From contig JACRAT010000027.1 of assembly GCA_016234685.1 (NCBI GenBank), positions 1-64,000 on the forward strand: a DNA stretch of 64,000 nt, written 5' to 3'. The notes beneath the pieces are model-generated. The model made no database searches and had not been told where the DNA came from. It worked only from the letters and a program-made list of their open reading frames with translations. Origin of the DNA: Nitrosomonadales bacterium. GTDB taxonomy: Bacteria > Pseudomonadota > Gammaproteobacteria > Burkholderiales > Gallionellaceae. Below, one piece after another: positions 46,995 to 61,495 of this stretch (position 1 is the stretch's first letter; every line of letters starts with the position of its first letter). The translations under genes were made by a program, and so were the position numbers.

Positions 46995-49349
46995 TTACCC
47001 TCTCAATTGCGCGCCACAGCTTTGCAGCGCCACCAACAGTTGCCCAACGTCTCGTTCGATTTCCGCGTCGGTCAGTGTTTTTTGAGTATCTTGTAACAAC
47101 ACTCGGAATGCAAGGCTTTTTTTGCCGTTCTCCAAGCCTTTCCCGCGATAAACATCAAACAACTCGACCCCGACAACATACTCCGTGCGCACCGCACGCA
47201 GCTCATCCAGCAAGCTATCCAGCGCCACACTCTCGTCCACCACCACTGCCAAATCACGACGAACAGGCGGAAAGCGCGAAACATCGCTGGCACGCGTCAC
47301 GCTGCCAGACAACAAAGCCGCCAGCTCCACCTCGAACCAGACTGCCGCTTGCGGCAAGTCATACTGCTGCTGCCATTGCGGATGGATCTCGCCGATCCAG
47401 CCTATGGCCTGCTCTCCTAGGAATATCTGCGCCGAACGCCCCGGATGCGAGGCCGGATGCGTGGCGGCGACGAAACACAGGCTGCGCGGCGCGAACAGCG
47501 CCTCGACATCGCCCTTGGCATCGTAGAAATCCACACTGCGCGCAGCCGCACCCCACTGCTCCGGCTGGATGCTGCCGTAGCACAACCCGGCCAGTCGCTC
47601 GGTTTGGGTGTAGCTGCCATCGACTGCGGCGAAGCAAGCGCCGCTCTCGAACAAACGCACGCGCGGCTGACGGCGCGACAGGTTGACGCGTAACGCGCCA
47701 ACCAAGCCGCCCAGCAAGCTACTGCGCATCACCGAGAACTGGCTAGCGATGGGGTTTTGCAAGGTGACGGGGGCGCTGTTGCCGCACAGGTCGCGCTCGA
47801 CATCAGCTTCCAAGAAAGCGTAACTGACCGTCTCCTGATAGTCGCGCGACACCAGCAGCTGGCGCAGGCGGCGCAACGGACGCAGGCTCTCGCTGACGGG
47901 CAGCATGGAAAGCTGGCCTTGCGGCGGCAGTGCCGGGATGTTGTCGTAGCCGTGGATGCGCGCCAGTTCTTCGATCAGATCGGCTTCGATGCCGAGGTCG
48001 AAGCGGTAGCTGGGCGGGGTGACCAGAAAGTCCGCGCCTTGTAGGGCGAACCTGAAGCGCAGGCGATCCAGTATGCCTTCGATCTGCTGCACCGACAGGT
48101 CGATGCCCAGCACGCGCTTGACCCGGCTGGTGCGCAGCAGGATGGGCGCGCGCTGCGGCAGTTCGCCGCGCACTTCGCTGATCGGGCCGACCGCGCCACC
48201 GCAAATGTCCAGCAGCAACTGGGTGGCGCGCTCCATCGCCGCGCGGGTGGCGACGAAATCCACGCCGCGCTCGAAACGGAACGAGGAGTCGGTGTTGAGG
48301 CCGAAGCTGCGCGCCTTGCCGGCGATGGCGTTAGGATCGAACCAGGCGGCTTCGAGGAACACGTCGGTGGTCGTGGTTTCCACGCCGCTGCCCGCGCCGC
48401 CCATGATGCCGGCCAGCGCCAGCGCGCGCGCGTCGTCGGCGATCAGCAGATAGTCGGGATTCAGTTCCACGGTCTGGCCGTTGAGCAACTCCAGCTTTTC
48501 ACCCGCAGCCGCCGGACGCACCGTGATGCCACCGGAAAGCCGCGCCAAGTCGAAGGCGTGCATGGGCTGACCGAGTTCCAGCAATACGTAGTTGGTGATG
48601 TCCACCACCGCGCTGATGCTGCGGATGCCGGAGCGCTCCAGACGGCGCACCATCCAGTCCGGCGTGGCGGCAGCGGCATTCACGCCGCGCACCACGCGCC
48701 CGCAGTACAGGCCGCAAGCGGCAGCGCTGACCGTGACCGGCAGCGTATCGGGGACGCTGTCGGCGACCGGGGCGGCGACCACCGGCGTAATCGCGCAGCC
48801 GGTGATCGCCGCCACCTCGCGCGCCAGCCCGGCGATGCCGAGACAGTCGCTGCGGTTGGGGGTGAGCTTGAGGGTGTACAGGGTGTCGTCGAGATCAAGG
48901 TATGCGCGAATCGTGGTTCCGACCGGCGCGTCAGCAGGCAGCAGCCACAGCCCTTGGCTCTCTTCCGCCAAGCCCAGTTCCTTTGCCGAACACAACATGC
49001 CGAACGACTCGACGTTGCGCACTTTCGCTTGCTTGATCTTGAAGTCGCCCGGCAACACCGCGCCGATGCGCGCGCACGGCACTTTCACACCGACGGCGAC
49101 GTTGGATGCGCCACACACGATGGTGATGGGCGCAGCCTCGCCGACGTTGACCTGACACACGTTGAGGCGGTCGGCGTTGGGGTGCTTGACCACTTCCAGC
49201 ACCTCGGCCACCACCACGTTATTAAAGGTGGGCGCGGCGGCTTCCTGCGCTTCGACTTCCAGCCCGGCCATGGTGAGCTGATGCCCCAGACCGTCGGTGT
49301 CCAGCGCCGGGTTCGCCCAGCTACGTAACCAGTTTTCAGAGAATTTCAT
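46995..49349 (-). CDS. pheT: Phenylalanyl-tRNA synthetase beta chain
   Basis: A 784-residue subunit with the tRNA-binding EMAP-like domain (about 40-150), B3/B4 editing domain, B5 domains and a C-terminal anticodon-binding ferredoxin-like domain. Its length is normal and it pairs with pheS upstream; a palindromic repeat separates the two genes. Confidence 0.97.
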   Translation of the reverse strand: MKFSENWLRSWANPALDTDGLGHQLTMAGLEVEAQEAAAPTFNNVVVAEVLEVVKHPNADRLNVCQVNVGEAAPITIVCGASNVAVGVKVPCARIGAVLPGDFKIKQAKVRNVESFGMLCSAKELGLAEESQGLWLLPADAPVGTTIRAYLDLDDTLYTLKLTPNRSDCLGIAGLAREVAAITGCAITPVVAAPVADSVPDTLPVTVSAAACGLYCGRVVRGVNAAAATPDWMVRRLERSGIRSISAVVDITNYVLLELGQPMHAFDLARLSGGITVRPAAAGEKLELLNGQTVELNPDYLLIADDARALALAGIMGGAGSGVETTTTDVFLEAAWFDPNAIAGKARSFGLNTDSSFRFERGVDFVATRAAMERATQLLLDICGGAVGPISEVRGELPQRAPILLRTSRVKRVLGIDLSVQQIEGILDRLRFRFALQGADFLVTPPSYRFDLGIEADLIEELARIHGYDNIPALPPQGQLSMLPVSESLRPLRRLRQLLVSRDYQETVSYAFLEADVERDLCGNSAPVTLQNPIASQFSVMRSSLLGGLVGALRVNLSRRQPRVRLFESGACFAAVDGSYTQTERLAGLCYGSIQPEQWGAAARSVDFYDAKGDVEALFAPRSLCFVAATHPASHPGRSAQIFLGEQAIGWIGEIHPQWQQQYDLPQAAVWFEVELAALLSGSVTRASDVSRFPPVRRDLAVVVDESVALDSLLDELRAVRTEYVVGVELFDVYRGKGLENGKKSLAFRVLLQDTQKTLTDAEIERDVGQLLVALQSCGAQLRG

Positions 49350-49393
49350 GCCGGATTATCCATGCGTGTTGTTGGGCGGGAGCGTTGCTCATG

Positions 49394-49444
49394 TGGAGTG
49401 CGGCGACACGTCGCCGCATGGCGCAGACGAGTCTGCGCACTCCA
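49394..49444. repeat. Cloverleaf-like palindrome between pheS and pheT
   Basis: Outer arms tggagtgcg (49394-49402) and cgcactcca (49436-49444) are perfectly complementary. Between them are two hairpins, gcggcga/tcgccgc (49400-49417) and gcgcaga/tctgcgc (49421-49438). The element looks like a REP/BIME-type dispersed palindrome. Confidence 0.75.
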
Positions 49445-49494
49445 TAATGATTCACCGGAAAATCGGAAGAAAGACTTGTCCATGATTTTCCTGC

Positions 49495-50532
<1,038 letters not shown>

Positions 50533-50553
50533 TCAAGGCTGGGAGGTTGAAAC

Positions 50554-50582
50554 AAAAAAGGAGGCACTAAGCCTCCTTTTTT
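50554..50582 (-). terminator. Rho-independent terminator after rplT
   Basis: A 12-base perfect stem (aaaaaaggaggc / gcctcctttttt) with a 5-base loop, 15 bases after the rplT stop. U tracts exist in both directions, but only the minus strand carries genes here. Confidence 0.9.
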
Positions 50583-50596
50583 ACACCGCGTCGAAA

Positions 50597-50956
50597 TTAC
50601 GCTGCGAGGCCAGCCTTGACTTGTCCGACCAGTTGCGAGAACGCAACCTTGTCGAAGATAGCCATGTCAGACAACACCTTGCGATCAATCTCGATCATCG
50701 CCTTCTTCAGGCCGTTCATGAACACGCTGTAAGACAGACCTTGTTCACGCGCAGCGGCGTTGATACGAGCAATCCACAGGGTGCGGAACTGGCGCTTGCG
50801 TTGACGACGGTCACGATAGGCATATTGACCAGCCTTCATCACCGCTTCTTTGGCGATGCGGTATACGTTCTTACGACGACCGCGATAACCCTTGGCTTGG
50901 GCGAGGATCTTCTTATGGCGCGCGCGCGCCGTTACACCACGTTTAACTCTTGGCAT
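50597..50956 (-). CDS. rplT: 50S ribosomal protein L20
   Basis: A 119-residue basic protein ([20 protein letters not shown]) with normal family length. It binds 23S rRNA early in assembly and can repress its own mRNA. It is 10 bases downstream of rpmI. Confidence 0.98.
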   Translation of the reverse strand: MPRVKRGVTARARHKKILAQAKGYRGRRKNVYRIAKEAVMKAGQYAYRDRRQRKRQFRTLWIARINAAAREQGLSYSVFMNGLKKAMIEIDRKVLSDMAIFDKVAFSQLVGQVKAGLAA

Positions 50957-50966
50957 TTTCTACTCC

Positions 50967-51164
50967 TTATGCGTAAGGCAACATGGCGCGCACAGACGCC
51001 GCGTTGGTTGCGTGAACTTCAGTCGTACCGCGCAACTGACGCTTGTTCTTGGTGGTCTTCTTGGTCAGGATGTGACGTTTGAAGGCTTGCGAACGCTTCA
51101 CGCTACCGCTTGCGCGGACCTTGAATCGCTTCGCTGCGCCACTTTTGGTCTTCATCTTTGGCAT
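50967..51164 (-). CDS. rpmI: 50S ribosomal protein L35
   Basis: A 65-residue protein with the family start [16 protein letters not shown] and [15 protein letters not shown]. It lies between infC and rplT, the universal order. Confidence 0.98.
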   Translation of the reverse strand: MPKMKTKSGAAKRFKVRASGSVKRSQAFKRHILTKKTTKNKRQLRGTTEVHATNAASVRAMLPYA

Positions 51165-51292
51165 AGCTACTCCTTAAGTTATGACGCCAGGTGGTTCCTG
51201 ACAGGAACACTTGATAACCCGCTCGCCACTTGTATCAGGCTGTGTACTTCTAACCATCGCGCCCCGCCCATCGGACGCGCCAGCCATATTCC

Positions 51293-51814
51293 TTACTTTT
51301 TGAGCTTGGGAGCCAGCACCATCACCATCTGACGGCCTTCCATCTTGGGGAACTGCTCCACGTTGCCGTGTTCGATCAGATCCGCCCGCACCCGCTCCAT
51401 CAACTGCATCCCAATCTGCTGGTGCGCGATCTCACGCCCACGGAACCGCAGGGTGATCTTGGTCTTATCGCCTTCGCCTAGGAATTTGATCAGGTTGCGC
51501 AGCTTGATCTGGTAATCGCCCTCGTCCGTACCAGGACGAAACTTGATCTCCTTGATCTGGATCTGCTTCTGCTTGAGCTTAGCTTCGTGCTGCTTCTTGC
51601 TTTCGGCATATTTGAACTTGCCAAAATCCATGATGCGACAGACTGGCGGCTCCGCCAACGGCGCGATCTCCACCAGATCCAACTCTGCTTCGTCGGCCAT
51701 GCGCAAGGCTTCCCCTATCGCAACGATCCCGACCTGCTCCCCTTCTGCGCCTATGAGCCGCACTCTCGGTGCTGTGATCTGCTCGTTAAGGCGTTGTGAT
51801 TTTTCCTGAGCTAT
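51293..51814 (-). CDS. infC: Translation initiation factor IF-3 with non-standard start codon
   Basis: A 173-residue protein that binds the 30S subunit and checks the start codon. The N-terminal domain ([18 protein letters not shown]) extends upstream of any ATG or GTG that would give full length. The best start is ATA at 51814 (reads [12 protein letters not shown]), 7 bases after GGAG; an ATT at 51820 is a second option. Rare start codons are the known device by which IF-3 represses its own synthesis. A GTG at 51763 would cut off 17 conserved residues. Confidence 0.93.
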   Translation of the reverse strand: MAQEKSQRLNEQITAPRVRLIGAEGEQVGIVAIGEALRMADEAELDLVEIAPLAEPPVCRIMDFGKFKYAESKKQHEAKLKQKQIQIKEIKFRPGTDEGDYQIKLRNLIKFLGEGDKTKITLRFRGREIAHQQIGMQLMERVRADLIEHGNVEQFPKMEGRQMVMVLAPKLKK

Positions 51815-51833
51815 TGCAATTCTCCAACAAAAA

Positions 51834-53744
51834 TTAAACCGCGCTTCCCGCCAGCTCCTGCTTCAAGCGTTGCAACAACGCCTCAACAGTCATCTGCCCC
51901 AGATCTTCACCTGTTCGGGATCGCACGGCAACAAGGCCAGCGGCCACTTCCTTATCGCCCACAATAAGCTGATAAGGCAGCCTCTGTAAGCTATGTTCGC
52001 GGATTTTATAGGTAATCTTCTCATTACGCAAATCCAGTTGAACACGCAGCCCTGCGGCCTTGAGTGTTTCGGCCAGTTTGCCCGTATATTCTTCCTGCGC
52101 TTGCGAGATATTCATCACCGCCATCTGCACCGGAGCCAGCCACAGCGGCAGCGCTCCCGCATGATTTTCCACCAAGATTCCGATGAAACGCTCCAAGGAA
52201 CCGAGGATGGCGCGATGCAGCATCACTGGCACTTTGCGCGAGTTGTCTTCATCGACGAATTCAGCACCCAAGCGGCCTGGCATGGAAAAATCGACCTGCA
52301 CCGTGCCACATTGCCAAGAGCGCCCGATGGCGTCCTTGATGTGGAATTCGATCTTCGGGCCGTAGAAGGCGCCCTCGCCCGGCAACTCCTCCCACTTCAT
52401 ACCGGAAGCGCGCAAAGCCGCGCGCAAGGCGTTCTCGGACTTGTCCCAGATTTCATCAGAACCTACCCTTCCCTCGGGGCGCAAGGCCAGCTTCACTACC
52501 ACATCGTGGAAGCCGAAGTCCTTGTAAACCATCAATACTAGCGCATTGAAAGCCGTCACCTCGGATTCGATCTGCTCTTCGGTACAGAAGATGTGGCCGT
52601 CGTCCTGCACGAAACCGCGCACCCGCATCAGACCGTGCAATCCGCCGGACGGCTCGTTGCGGTGGCAGGAGCCGAACTCGCCGTAGCGCAGCGGCAGCTC
52701 GCGGTAGGAACGCAGATCGGCATTGAACACCTGCACGTGGCCGGGGCAGTTCATCGGTTTGATCGCGTAGTCGTGTTTTTCCGACTCGGTGGTGAACATG
52801 TTGGCCTTGTAATGCTCCCAGTGGCCGGACTTCTCCCACAGCACGCGATCGATGATCTGCGGACAACGGATCTCTTGATAGCCGTTGTCGCGATACACCG
52901 CGCGCATGTACTGCTCGATCACCTGCCACATCGCCCAGCCCTTGGGATGCCAGAACACCATGCCCGGCGCCTCGTCCTGCATGTGGAACAGGTCGAGCTG
53001 CTTGCCCAGCTTGCGGTGATCCCGCTTCTCGGCTTCTTCCAGACGGAACAGATACGCCTCTAGGTCTTCCTTCTTCGCCCAAGCCGTGCCATAGATGCGT
53101 TGCAGCATCTCGTTCTTAGAGTCGCCACGCCAATACGCGCCCGCCACTTTCATCAGCTTGAACACTTTCAGCTTGCCGGTGGACGGCACGTGCGGGCCGC
53201 GACACAGGTCGGTGAACGTGCCCTCGCTATACAGCGACACATCCTGATCGGCAGGGATAGCCTCGATCAACTCGGCCTTGTACTTCTCGCCGATGGACTT
53301 GAAATACGCCACCGCCTCGTCGCGCGCCACCACCTTGCGCGTCACCGGCAGGTCTTTTTTCGCCAACTCCGCCATGCGCTTCTCGATGGCGGTCAGGTCT
53401 TCCGGCGTGAACGGGCGCGAATAGGCGAAGTCGTAATAGAAACCGTTCTCAATCACCGGCCCGATGGTCACCTGCGCTTCGGGGAACAGCTCCTTCACCG
53501 CATAAGCCAGCAAGTGCGCCGTCGAGTGGCGGATCAGATCGACGCCATCGGCATCACGCTCGGTGACGATCGCCAGCGCCGCATCCCGCTCGATGCGGTG
53601 CGAAGTATCGACCAACTTGCCATCCACCTTGCCCGCCAAAGCCGCGCGCGCCAATCCCGCGCCAATACTGGCGGCGATCTCGGTGACCGTGACTGCTTGT
53701 TCGAAACTACGTTGAGAACCGTCCGGCAGGGTGATAACTGGCAT
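51834..53744 (-). CDS. thrS: Threonyl-tRNA synthetase
   Basis: A 636-residue class II synthetase: TGS domain (about 1-62), editing domain with [20 protein letters not shown], catalytic domain with CPGHVQVFN and the motif 2 region [20 protein letters not shown], and a C-terminal anticodon domain. The start at 53744 follows AAGGATAAAT. A hairpin lies immediately upstream. Confidence 0.98.
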   Translation of the reverse strand: MPVITLPDGSQRSFEQAVTVTEIAASIGAGLARAALAGKVDGKLVDTSHRIERDAALAIVTERDADGVDLIRHSTAHLLAYAVKELFPEAQVTIGPVIENGFYYDFAYSRPFTPEDLTAIEKRMAELAKKDLPVTRKVVARDEAVAYFKSIGEKYKAELIEAIPADQDVSLYSEGTFTDLCRGPHVPSTGKLKVFKLMKVAGAYWRGDSKNEMLQRIYGTAWAKKEDLEAYLFRLEEAEKRDHRKLGKQLDLFHMQDEAPGMVFWHPKGWAMWQVIEQYMRAVYRDNGYQEIRCPQIIDRVLWEKSGHWEHYKANMFTTESEKHDYAIKPMNCPGHVQVFNADLRSYRELPLRYGEFGSCHRNEPSGGLHGLMRVRGFVQDDGHIFCTEEQIESEVTAFNALVLMVYKDFGFHDVVVKLALRPEGRVGSDEIWDKSENALRAALRASGMKWEELPGEGAFYGPKIEFHIKDAIGRSWQCGTVQVDFSMPGRLGAEFVDEDNSRKVPVMLHRAILGSLERFIGILVENHAGALPLWLAPVQMAVMNISQAQEEYTGKLAETLKAAGLRVQLDLRNEKITYKIREHSLQRLPYQLIVGDKEVAAGLVAVRSRTGEDLGQMTVEALLQRLKQELAGSAV

Positions 53745-53761
53745 ATTTATCCTTAAAAACA

Positions 53762-53782
53762 AAGTGCGGCAGCGCCGCACTT
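53762..53782 (-). terminator. Hairpin with U tract directly before thrS
   Basis: A perfect 9-base stem (aagtgcggc / gccgcactt) with a 3-base loop is followed on the minus strand by TGTTTTT. The ribosome-binding site of thrS begins right after the U tract. It can terminate pgi transcripts and could also work as an attenuator or translation control element for thrS. Confidence 0.75.
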
Positions 53783-53835
53783 AAGCAATTTTGTGGCGCG
53801 CATTCTAACAGCGACGCCGATGAGCGTAAATCCTG

Positions 53836-55476
53836 CTAACGCGCAGACAGACAACGTTTCAGCAGATTGGTCGTCGAAGCGTCATGCGCGGAGAGTGCGA
53901 CTTTGCCTTGCAGCTCCGGCAACAATTTGCCCGCGAGTTGCTTGCCATACTCCACGCCCCACTGATCGAAAGAGTTGATGTTCCACACCACGCCTTGCAC
54001 AAAGATCTTGTGCTCATAGAGCGCAATCAACATACCCAGCGTGTGCGGGTCGAGCAGATCGAACAGCATGGTATTGGTAGGACGGTTGCCGGGGAACAGT
54101 TTGAACGGCAGCAGGGTTTCCAGCGCCTCGCCCGACAGGCCTTGCGCCTCCAGTTCGGCGCGCGCTTCGGCCTCGGTCTTGCCCAGCATCAGCGCTTCGG
54201 TCTGCGCCAAACAGTTGGACAGCAGCATGGCGTGGTGTTCGCCCAGCGAATTGTGGCTGCGGATGGGAGCCATGAAATCGGCAGGCACCATGCGCGTGCC
54301 CTGATGGATCAACTGGTAGAACGAGTGCTGGCCGTTGGTGCCCGGCTCGCCCCACACGGTGAAATGGGTGTCGTAGTCCACCGGCTGACCGGCGCGATCG
54401 ACGCACTTGCCGTTGCTCTCCATTTCGAGCTGTTGCAGGTAGGCAGGCAGACGATGCAGGTACTGGTCGTAAGGCAGTACGGCGTAAGAGCCCGCGCCGA
54501 AGAAGTTGCCGTACCACACGCCCAGCATCCCCAAGATCACCGGCATGTTGCGCTCCAGCGGCGCGCTCTGGAAATGCTCGTCCATCGCCCGCGCTCCGCC
54601 CAGCAGTCGCTCGAAGTTGTCCATGCCGATGAACAGCGCGATGGGCAGGCCGATGGCCGACCACAGCGAATAACGCCCGCCCACCCAGTCCCAGAACTCG
54701 AACACATGCTCCGGGTTGATGCCGAACTCGCCGGTGGCCTTGAGATTGGTCGAAACCGCTGCGAAATGGTTGGCGACCGCCGCCTCCGCACCCAGCTTCT
54801 CCACCAGCCAAGCGCGCGCCGAACGCGCATTGGTCAGCGTCTCCTGAGTGGTGAAGGTCTTGGAGCTGACGATGAACAGCGTGGTTTCGGCGTCCAGATG
54901 GCGGAGCGTCTCCACGATGTCGGTAGCGTCCACGTTGGAGATGAAATGCGCCTGCATCTCGGGGTGGCCGTAAGGTTTCAACGCCTCGCACACCATCAAC
55001 GGGCCCAGCGCTGAGCCGCCGATGCCGATGTTGACGATGTGGCGCAGCGGCTTGCCGGTGTAACCGCGCAGCTCGCCGTTGCGCACGGACTCTGTGTAGC
55101 GGCGGATATGGTCGAGCACACGATGCACGTCCGGCACCACGTTCTTGCCGTCCACCATCACCACCGCATCGCGCGGCGCACGCAGCGCAGTGTGCAGCAC
55201 AGCGCGGTTCTCGCTGGTGTTGATCTTGTCACCGCCGAACATCCTAGCCGTCCACTCGCTCACACCCGCTTGGCGCGCCAAGTCCAGCAAGAGCTTCAGC
55301 GTTTGGTCGTTGATGCGATTTTTGGAGTAGTCGAATAGCAAACCGTCGAGCTGAAGCGAAAATTTATCGAACCTAGCCGCGTCCGCCGCGAACATCTCGC
55401 GCATGGTCTGATTGTTGATCTGCGACTGATGGGCAAGCAGGACCTGCCAAGCGGGGGACTGGGTCAATTTCGACAT
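53836..55476 (-). CDS. pgi: Glucose-6-phosphate isomerase
   Basis: A 546-residue enzyme interconverting glucose-6-phosphate and fructose-6-phosphate. Signatures are [38 protein letters not shown] and [22 protein letters not shown]-type C-terminal segments (only part quoted as motif). Length is normal. It lies upstream of glgB's neighbour and may act with glgB in glycogen turnover. Confidence 0.97.
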   Translation of the reverse strand: MSKLTQSPAWQVLLAHQSQINNQTMREMFAADAARFDKFSLQLDGLLFDYSKNRINDQTLKLLLDLARQAGVSEWTARMFGGDKINTSENRAVLHTALRAPRDAVVMVDGKNVVPDVHRVLDHIRRYTESVRNGELRGYTGKPLRHIVNIGIGGSALGPLMVCEALKPYGHPEMQAHFISNVDATDIVETLRHLDAETTLFIVSSKTFTTQETLTNARSARAWLVEKLGAEAAVANHFAAVSTNLKATGEFGINPEHVFEFWDWVGGRYSLWSAIGLPIALFIGMDNFERLLGGARAMDEHFQSAPLERNMPVILGMLGVWYGNFFGAGSYAVLPYDQYLHRLPAYLQQLEMESNGKCVDRAGQPVDYDTHFTVWGEPGTNGQHSFYQLIHQGTRMVPADFMAPIRSHNSLGEHHAMLLSNCLAQTEALMLGKTEAEARAELEAQGLSGEALETLLPFKLFPGNRPTNTMLFDLLDPHTLGMLIALYEHKIFVQGVVWNINSFDQWGVEYGKQLAGKLLPELQGKVALSAHDASTTNLLKRCLSAR

Positions 55477-55544
55477 ATTGGTTCTCGTTCTTATTCAGTA
55501 GCTTATTTTTGCACAGCAAGCAGGGGCTCTCCTCCCCTACCGGG

Positions 55545-55898
55545 CTAGATCAGTTCGATCTTCGCGTCCACCTCGATCTCGGCAGCCAGCCAGTCATCGT
55601 GATCGTAGCCGTGATGAAATCCGCGTTTCTCCGCGATGAAATAGGCGGCAGTAGCGACCATTTCGTAGCGCTGCTCTGGCGTCACCTGCATCTTGGCCGA
55701 CTTCTTGGCGGCGACTTTACGCGGCTTCGTCGGCTTGGACTCTGCCACGACGGCGGAAACTTCTTTCTTGGCACGCGGTTTACGCACTTTGGGCGCGGCA
55801 GCCACTTCCGCTGTCTCAACGACGGCCTTCTTGGCACGCGGTTTGCGAACACTCACCGTTTCTGCGGCGGGGCTAGCTTTCAATTCAAAGTCAGACAT
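55545..55898 (-). CDS. DUF2934-domain protein with Lys/Arg/Pro repeats
   Basis: A 117-residue protein. The C-terminal 40 residues (RYEMVATAAYFIAEKRGF followed by DDWLAAEIE) match DUF2934. The middle carries a repeated basic motif VRKPRAKK (twice) and a third degenerate copy TKPRKVAAKK, like histone H1/AlgP-type tails, so nucleic-acid binding is plausible. The start at 55898 has a perfect AGGAGG. It lies between glgB and pgi, a position often taken by DUF2934 genes near glycogen genes. Confidence 0.85.
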   Translation of the reverse strand: MSDFELKASPAAETVSVRKPRAKKAVVETAEVAAAPKVRKPRAKKEVSAVVAESKPTKPRKVAAKKSAKMQVTPEQRYEMVATAAYFIAEKRGFHHGYDHDDWLAAEIEVDAKIELI

Positions 55899-55955
55899 TT
55901 CGACCTCCTGTATAAGTTGACGATGGAACACTACCTTGCTTAGGTAAAGGCAGCA

Positions 55956-58136
<2,181 letters not shown>

Positions 58137-58211
58137 GGTTGAGTCGATTATAACCAGAATTGCAAAACCGACCGCACTTATCCTCCCGCCTCCAAATCGA
58201 AGTACAAAAAG

Positions 58212-58237
58212 AAAAAGCCGGAATCATCCGGCTTTTT
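58212..58237 (-). terminator. Terminator at end of ribosomal protein operon
   Basis: An 11-base perfect stem (aaaaagccgga / tccggcttttt) with a 4-base loop lies 20 bases after the rplQ stop. It is followed by a U-rich run on the minus strand and ends the spc/alpha ribosomal protein transcript before glgB. Confidence 0.92.
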
Positions 58238-58257
58238 CTTTGGTTCGGCGCAACGAA

Positions 58258-58650
58258 TTACTCGTCAGCCACTTCAACCGCATCGGTGATCTCTGGGCGA
58301 TCTACCAACTCGATCAGCGCCATCGGGGCATTGTCGCCCTGACGGAAGCCGAACTTCAGCGTGCGAGTGTAGCCGCCGTTACGCGCTGCGTAGCGTGGGC
58401 CGATCTCATCGAACAGCTTGACCACGACTTCGCGATCGCGCAGACGGGCGAAAGCCAGGCGGCGATTAGCCAAGCTAGGAGTCTTGCCCAGCGTGATAAG
58501 GGGCTCAACCACACGGCGCAGTTCCTTGGCCTTGGGCAAAGTGGTCTTGATCGCTTCGTGACGCAGCAACGAAACGCTCATGTTGCGCAACATTGCCAAA
58601 CGATGGCTGCTGGTGCGATTAAGTTTTCTAAGTCCTGAACGGTGACGCAT
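58258..58650 (-). CDS. rplQ: 50S ribosomal protein L17
   Basis: A 130-residue protein with [20 protein letters not shown] at the start. It follows rpoA by 12 bases and is the last gene of the alpha operon. Confidence 0.98.
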   Translation of the reverse strand: MRHRSGLRKLNRTSSHRLAMLRNMSVSLLRHEAIKTTLPKAKELRRVVEPLITLGKTPSLANRRLAFARLRDREVVVKLFDEIGPRYAARNGGYTRTLKFGFRQGDNAPMALIELVDRPEITDAVEVADE

Positions 58651-58662
58651 GATTATCCTCTC

Positions 58663-59637
58663 TTACTTCTCGACAGCAGCAACGGGCCAGTTTTCCAACT
58701 TCATGCCCAGCGACAGGCCATGTTCAGCCAGTACTTGCTTGATTTCATTCAACGACTTGCGACCCAGATTCGGCGTGCGCAACAAGTCGGTTTCGGTGTA
58801 CTGAATCAGGTCGCCGATGTAATGGATGCTCTGCGCCTTCAGACAGTTAGAAGAACGCGGAGTCAACTCCAGATCATCGACCGGACGCAACAGGATAGGA
58901 TCGACCTTCGGCGCCTTGGGCTTCTCGACCGGAGCCGGTGTGCCTTCCAGTGCCGCGAACACGGCAAACTGTTCTACCAGAATGCGTGCTGCGTAACGAA
59001 TCGACTCTTCCGGGTCGATCGCACCGTTGGTTTCGATGTCCAGCACCAGCTTGTCCAAGTCAGTACGCTGCTCGACGCGGGCGCTCTCAACCGAGTAGCT
59101 AACGCGGCGAACCGGGCTGAACGATGCATCCAGCACGATATGACCGACAGAGCGAGTCTCGCCGGGGATCTGACGAGAGATAGCTGAAACATAACCGCGA
59201 CCTTGCTCGACCATGATCTCCATATCCAGCTTGCCACCCGCAGTCAGATGAGCAATGACGTGAGAAGGGTTCAGCACTTCGGTATCCGCGTCGACTTGAA
59301 TGTCGCCAGCCGTTACCACGCCTTCGCCTTCCTTCTTCAACAACAGCACCACTTCGCGGCCTGCATGTTGCTTTAGGACGACACCCTTCAGGTTCAGGAT
59401 GATATCGACGACATCTTCCTGCACTCCGTCAATGGTGGAGTATTCGTGCAACACGCCGTCGATCTTCACTTCAGTCGGCGCAGAACCGGGCATGGAAGAC
59501 AGCAGGATGCGACGCAGGGCGTTACCCAGCGTGTGTCCATAACCACGCTCAAACGGCTCCATCACGACCTTAGCTTGCGTGTCGGAAACCTTTTGCACAT
59601 CAATGATGCGTGGCTTCAGAAAATCATTATTTGGCAT
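58663..59637 (-). CDS. rpoA: RNA polymerase alpha subunit
   Basis: A 324-residue subunit: the N-terminal assembly domain (1-~235) and the C-terminal domain (~250-310) with the conserved [20 protein letters not shown] that contacts UP elements and activators. The ATG at 59637 follows GGAG; a TTG two codons upstream is not needed. Confidence 0.98.
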   Translation of the reverse strand: MPNNDFLKPRIIDVQKVSDTQAKVVMEPFERGYGHTLGNALRRILLSSMPGSAPTEVKIDGVLHEYSTIDGVQEDVVDIILNLKGVVLKQHAGREVVLLLKKEGEGVVTAGDIQVDADTEVLNPSHVIAHLTAGGKLDMEIMVEQGRGYVSAISRQIPGETRSVGHIVLDASFSPVRRVSYSVESARVEQRTDLDKLVLDIETNGAIDPEESIRYAARILVEQFAVFAALEGTPAPVEKPKAPKVDPILLRPVDDLELTPRSSNCLKAQSIHYIGDLIQYTETDLLRTPNLGRKSLNEIKQVLAEHGLSLGMKLENWPVAAVEK

Positions 59638-59654
59638 ATCCAACTCCGCGTGGA

Positions 59655-60284
59655 TTACTTGGAATACAACTCGACGACGAGGTGCTCGTTAATCGTTGCA
59701 GGCAATTCGGAACGTTGTGGCTTAGTCTTATAAACACCCTTGAATGCCTTGACATCCACTTCGATCCATTCCGGGAAGCCGCGCTGCTCAGCCGCCGCGA
59801 TAGCTGCCTTGATACGCAGTTGACTCTTGGCACGATCAGCCACTTCTACGACGTCACCAGGACGCACTTGGAAGGATGGGATGTTCACACGCTTGCCATT
59901 CACCAGAATGGAATTGTGACGAACGACCTGACGCGCTTCCGAACGCGAGACACCGAAACCCATACGATAGGTCACGTTGTCCAGACGCGATTCCAGACGT
60001 TGCAACAGGCTCTCGCCGGTAATGCCACGATCGCTTTCAGCCGCTGCATAAGTCAGACGGAACTGATGCTCCAGTACGCCATAGATACGGCGAACCTTTT
60101 GCTTTTCACGCAACTGACCCGCATAGTCGGATACGCGCTGATTCTTCTTTTGACCATGCTGACCGGGAGGATAAGCACGACGCTCAATCGAGCACTTGTC
60201 GGTAAAGCACTTTTCGCCCTTCAGGAACAGCTTTTCGCCTTCGCGGCGGCACTGACGGCACTTTGCATCAAGATTTCTAGCCAA
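59655..60284 (-). CDS. rpsD: 30S ribosomal protein S4 (zinc-binding form)
   Basis: A 209-residue primary rRNA-binding protein with an S4 domain near 98-160. Cys9, Cys12, Cys26 and Cys31 form the zinc site of the C+ version. In other bacteria S4 represses the alpha operon. Confidence 0.98.
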   Translation of the reverse strand: MARNLDAKCRQCRREGEKLFLKGEKCFTDKCSIERRAYPPGQHGQKKNQRVSDYAGQLREKQKVRRIYGVLEHQFRLTYAAAESDRGITGESLLQRLESRLDNVTYRMGFGVSRSEARQVVRHNSILVNGKRVNIPSFQVRPGDVVEVADRAKSQLRIKAAIAAAEQRGFPEWIEVDVKAFKGVYKTKPQRSELPATINEHLVVELYSK

Positions 60285-60302
60285 GATCTATACTCCAAAA
60301 AA

Positions 60303-60692
60303 TTAGATACGGCGCTTTTTAGGTGGACGGCAGCCGTTATGCGGCACCGGCGTGATATCTGAGATGCTGGTGATTTTAAAACCCACCGCATTCAAAGCAC
60401 GCACAGCCGATTCACGACCAGGACCAGGTCCCTTGATGCGAACTTCAAGGTTCTTCACGCCGAATTCTTGCGCAAGTTTGCCCGCCTGCTCAGCTGCGAT
60501 CTGCGCAGCGAACGGAGTGCTCTTACGGGAACCCTTAAAGCCATTGCCACCGCTGGTCGACCAGGACAGAGCATTACCCTGACGGTCAGTAATCGTCACA
60601 ATGGTGTTGTTAAAGGAAGCGTGTACGTGAGCGATGCCCTCGGATACGTTCTTTTTGACTTTCTTGCGCACTCGCGTGCTGGTCTTAGCCAT
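60303..60692 (-). CDS. rpsK: 30S ribosomal protein S11
   Basis: A 129-residue protein with [21 protein letters not shown] and the C-terminal [13 protein letters not shown]. Standard position between rpsM and rpsD. Confidence 0.98.
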   Translation of the reverse strand: MAKTSTRVRKKVKKNVSEGIAHVHASFNNTIVTITDRQGNALSWSTSGGNGFKGSRKSTPFAAQIAAEQAGKLAQEFGVKNLEVRIKGPGPGRESAVRALNAVGFKITSISDITPVPHNGCRPPKKRRI

Positions 60693-60711
60693 GTCTCAAA
60701 CCCTCTCTAAA

Positions 60712-61077
60712 TTACTTTTTCGCGCCAGCGATAGACTTGCGCGGTCCCTTGCGAGTACGTGCGTTGGTGCGAGTGCGCTGACCACGGCACGGCAAGCCGC
60801 GACGATGGCGCAAGCCACGATAGCAACCCAAGTCCATCAGACGCTTGATGTTCATGGTCACTTCACGACGCAAGTCGCCTTCTACGGTGAACTTACCCAC
60901 TTCCTCACGCAGCTTCTCCATCTCTGCGTCGGTCAGATCCTTGATCTTGGTGGACTCAACGATGCCCGCTGCGGCACAAATCCCTTGTGCGCGCGTATGT
61001 CCGATGCCATAGATCGCAGTCAGCGCGATCACGGTATGTTGATGATTCGGAATGTTTACCCCTGCAATACGTGCCAT
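60712..61077 (-). CDS. rpsM: 30S ribosomal protein S13
   Basis: A 121-residue protein: [20 protein letters not shown] at the N-terminus and the basic tail with [17 protein letters not shown]. It sits at the head of the alpha operon after rpmJ. Confidence 0.98.
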   Translation of the reverse strand: MARIAGVNIPNHQHTVIALTAIYGIGHTRAQGICAAAGIVESTKIKDLTDAEMEKLREEVGKFTVEGDLRREVTMNIKRLMDLGCYRGLRHRRGLPCRGQRTRTNARTRKGPRKSIAGAKK

Positions 61078-61136
61078 GCAGCTACCCTATCACTTGAAAA
61101 ATCGAAAATTGACCATCCATGATTGATTGCGAACAA

Positions 61137-61250
61137 TCAACCTTGGCGTTGCTTGTGGCGCGGATCAGTACAGATCACACGCACGACCCGGTTGCGCCGA
61201 ATAACTTTGCAATTACGGCAAATCTTTTTTACAGACGCTTGCACTCTCAT
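61137..61250 (-). CDS. rpmJ: 50S ribosomal protein L36
   Basis: A 37-residue protein ([17 protein letters not shown] ... [11 protein letters not shown]) read directly from the minus strand. Cys11, Cys14, Cys27 and His32 make the zinc ribbon of the C+ form. It lies between infA and rpsM, as in other betaproteobacteria. Confidence 0.96.
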   Translation of the reverse strand: MRVQASVKKICRNCKVIRRNRVVRVICTDPRHKQRQG

Positions 61251-61276
61251 AATGCTCTCCTTAAAACCAAATCAGC

Positions 61277-61495
61277 TTACTTCGCGCGGAAAACGATACG
61301 CGCTTTGCTCAAATCGTATGGCGTCAACTCCACCATCACCTTATCGCCCGCAAGAATACGAATATAGTGCATACGCATCTTGCCGGAAATGTGCCCCAGA
61401 ACAACATGGCCATTTTCCAATTTCACACGGAAGGTAGCATTGGGCAACGCCTCCTCTACCTCCCCTTGCATCTGAATCACATCTTCTTTAGCCAT
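61277..61495 (-). CDS. infA: Translation initiation factor IF-1
   Basis: A 72-residue OB-fold protein ([20 protein letters not shown]) that occupies the ribosomal A site during initiation. Its ATG overlaps the secY stop by one base (TAATG). Confidence 0.98.
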   Translation of the reverse strand: MAKEDVIQMQGEVEEALPNATFRVKLENGHVVLGHISGKMRMHYIRILAGDKVMVELTPYDLSKARIVFRAK

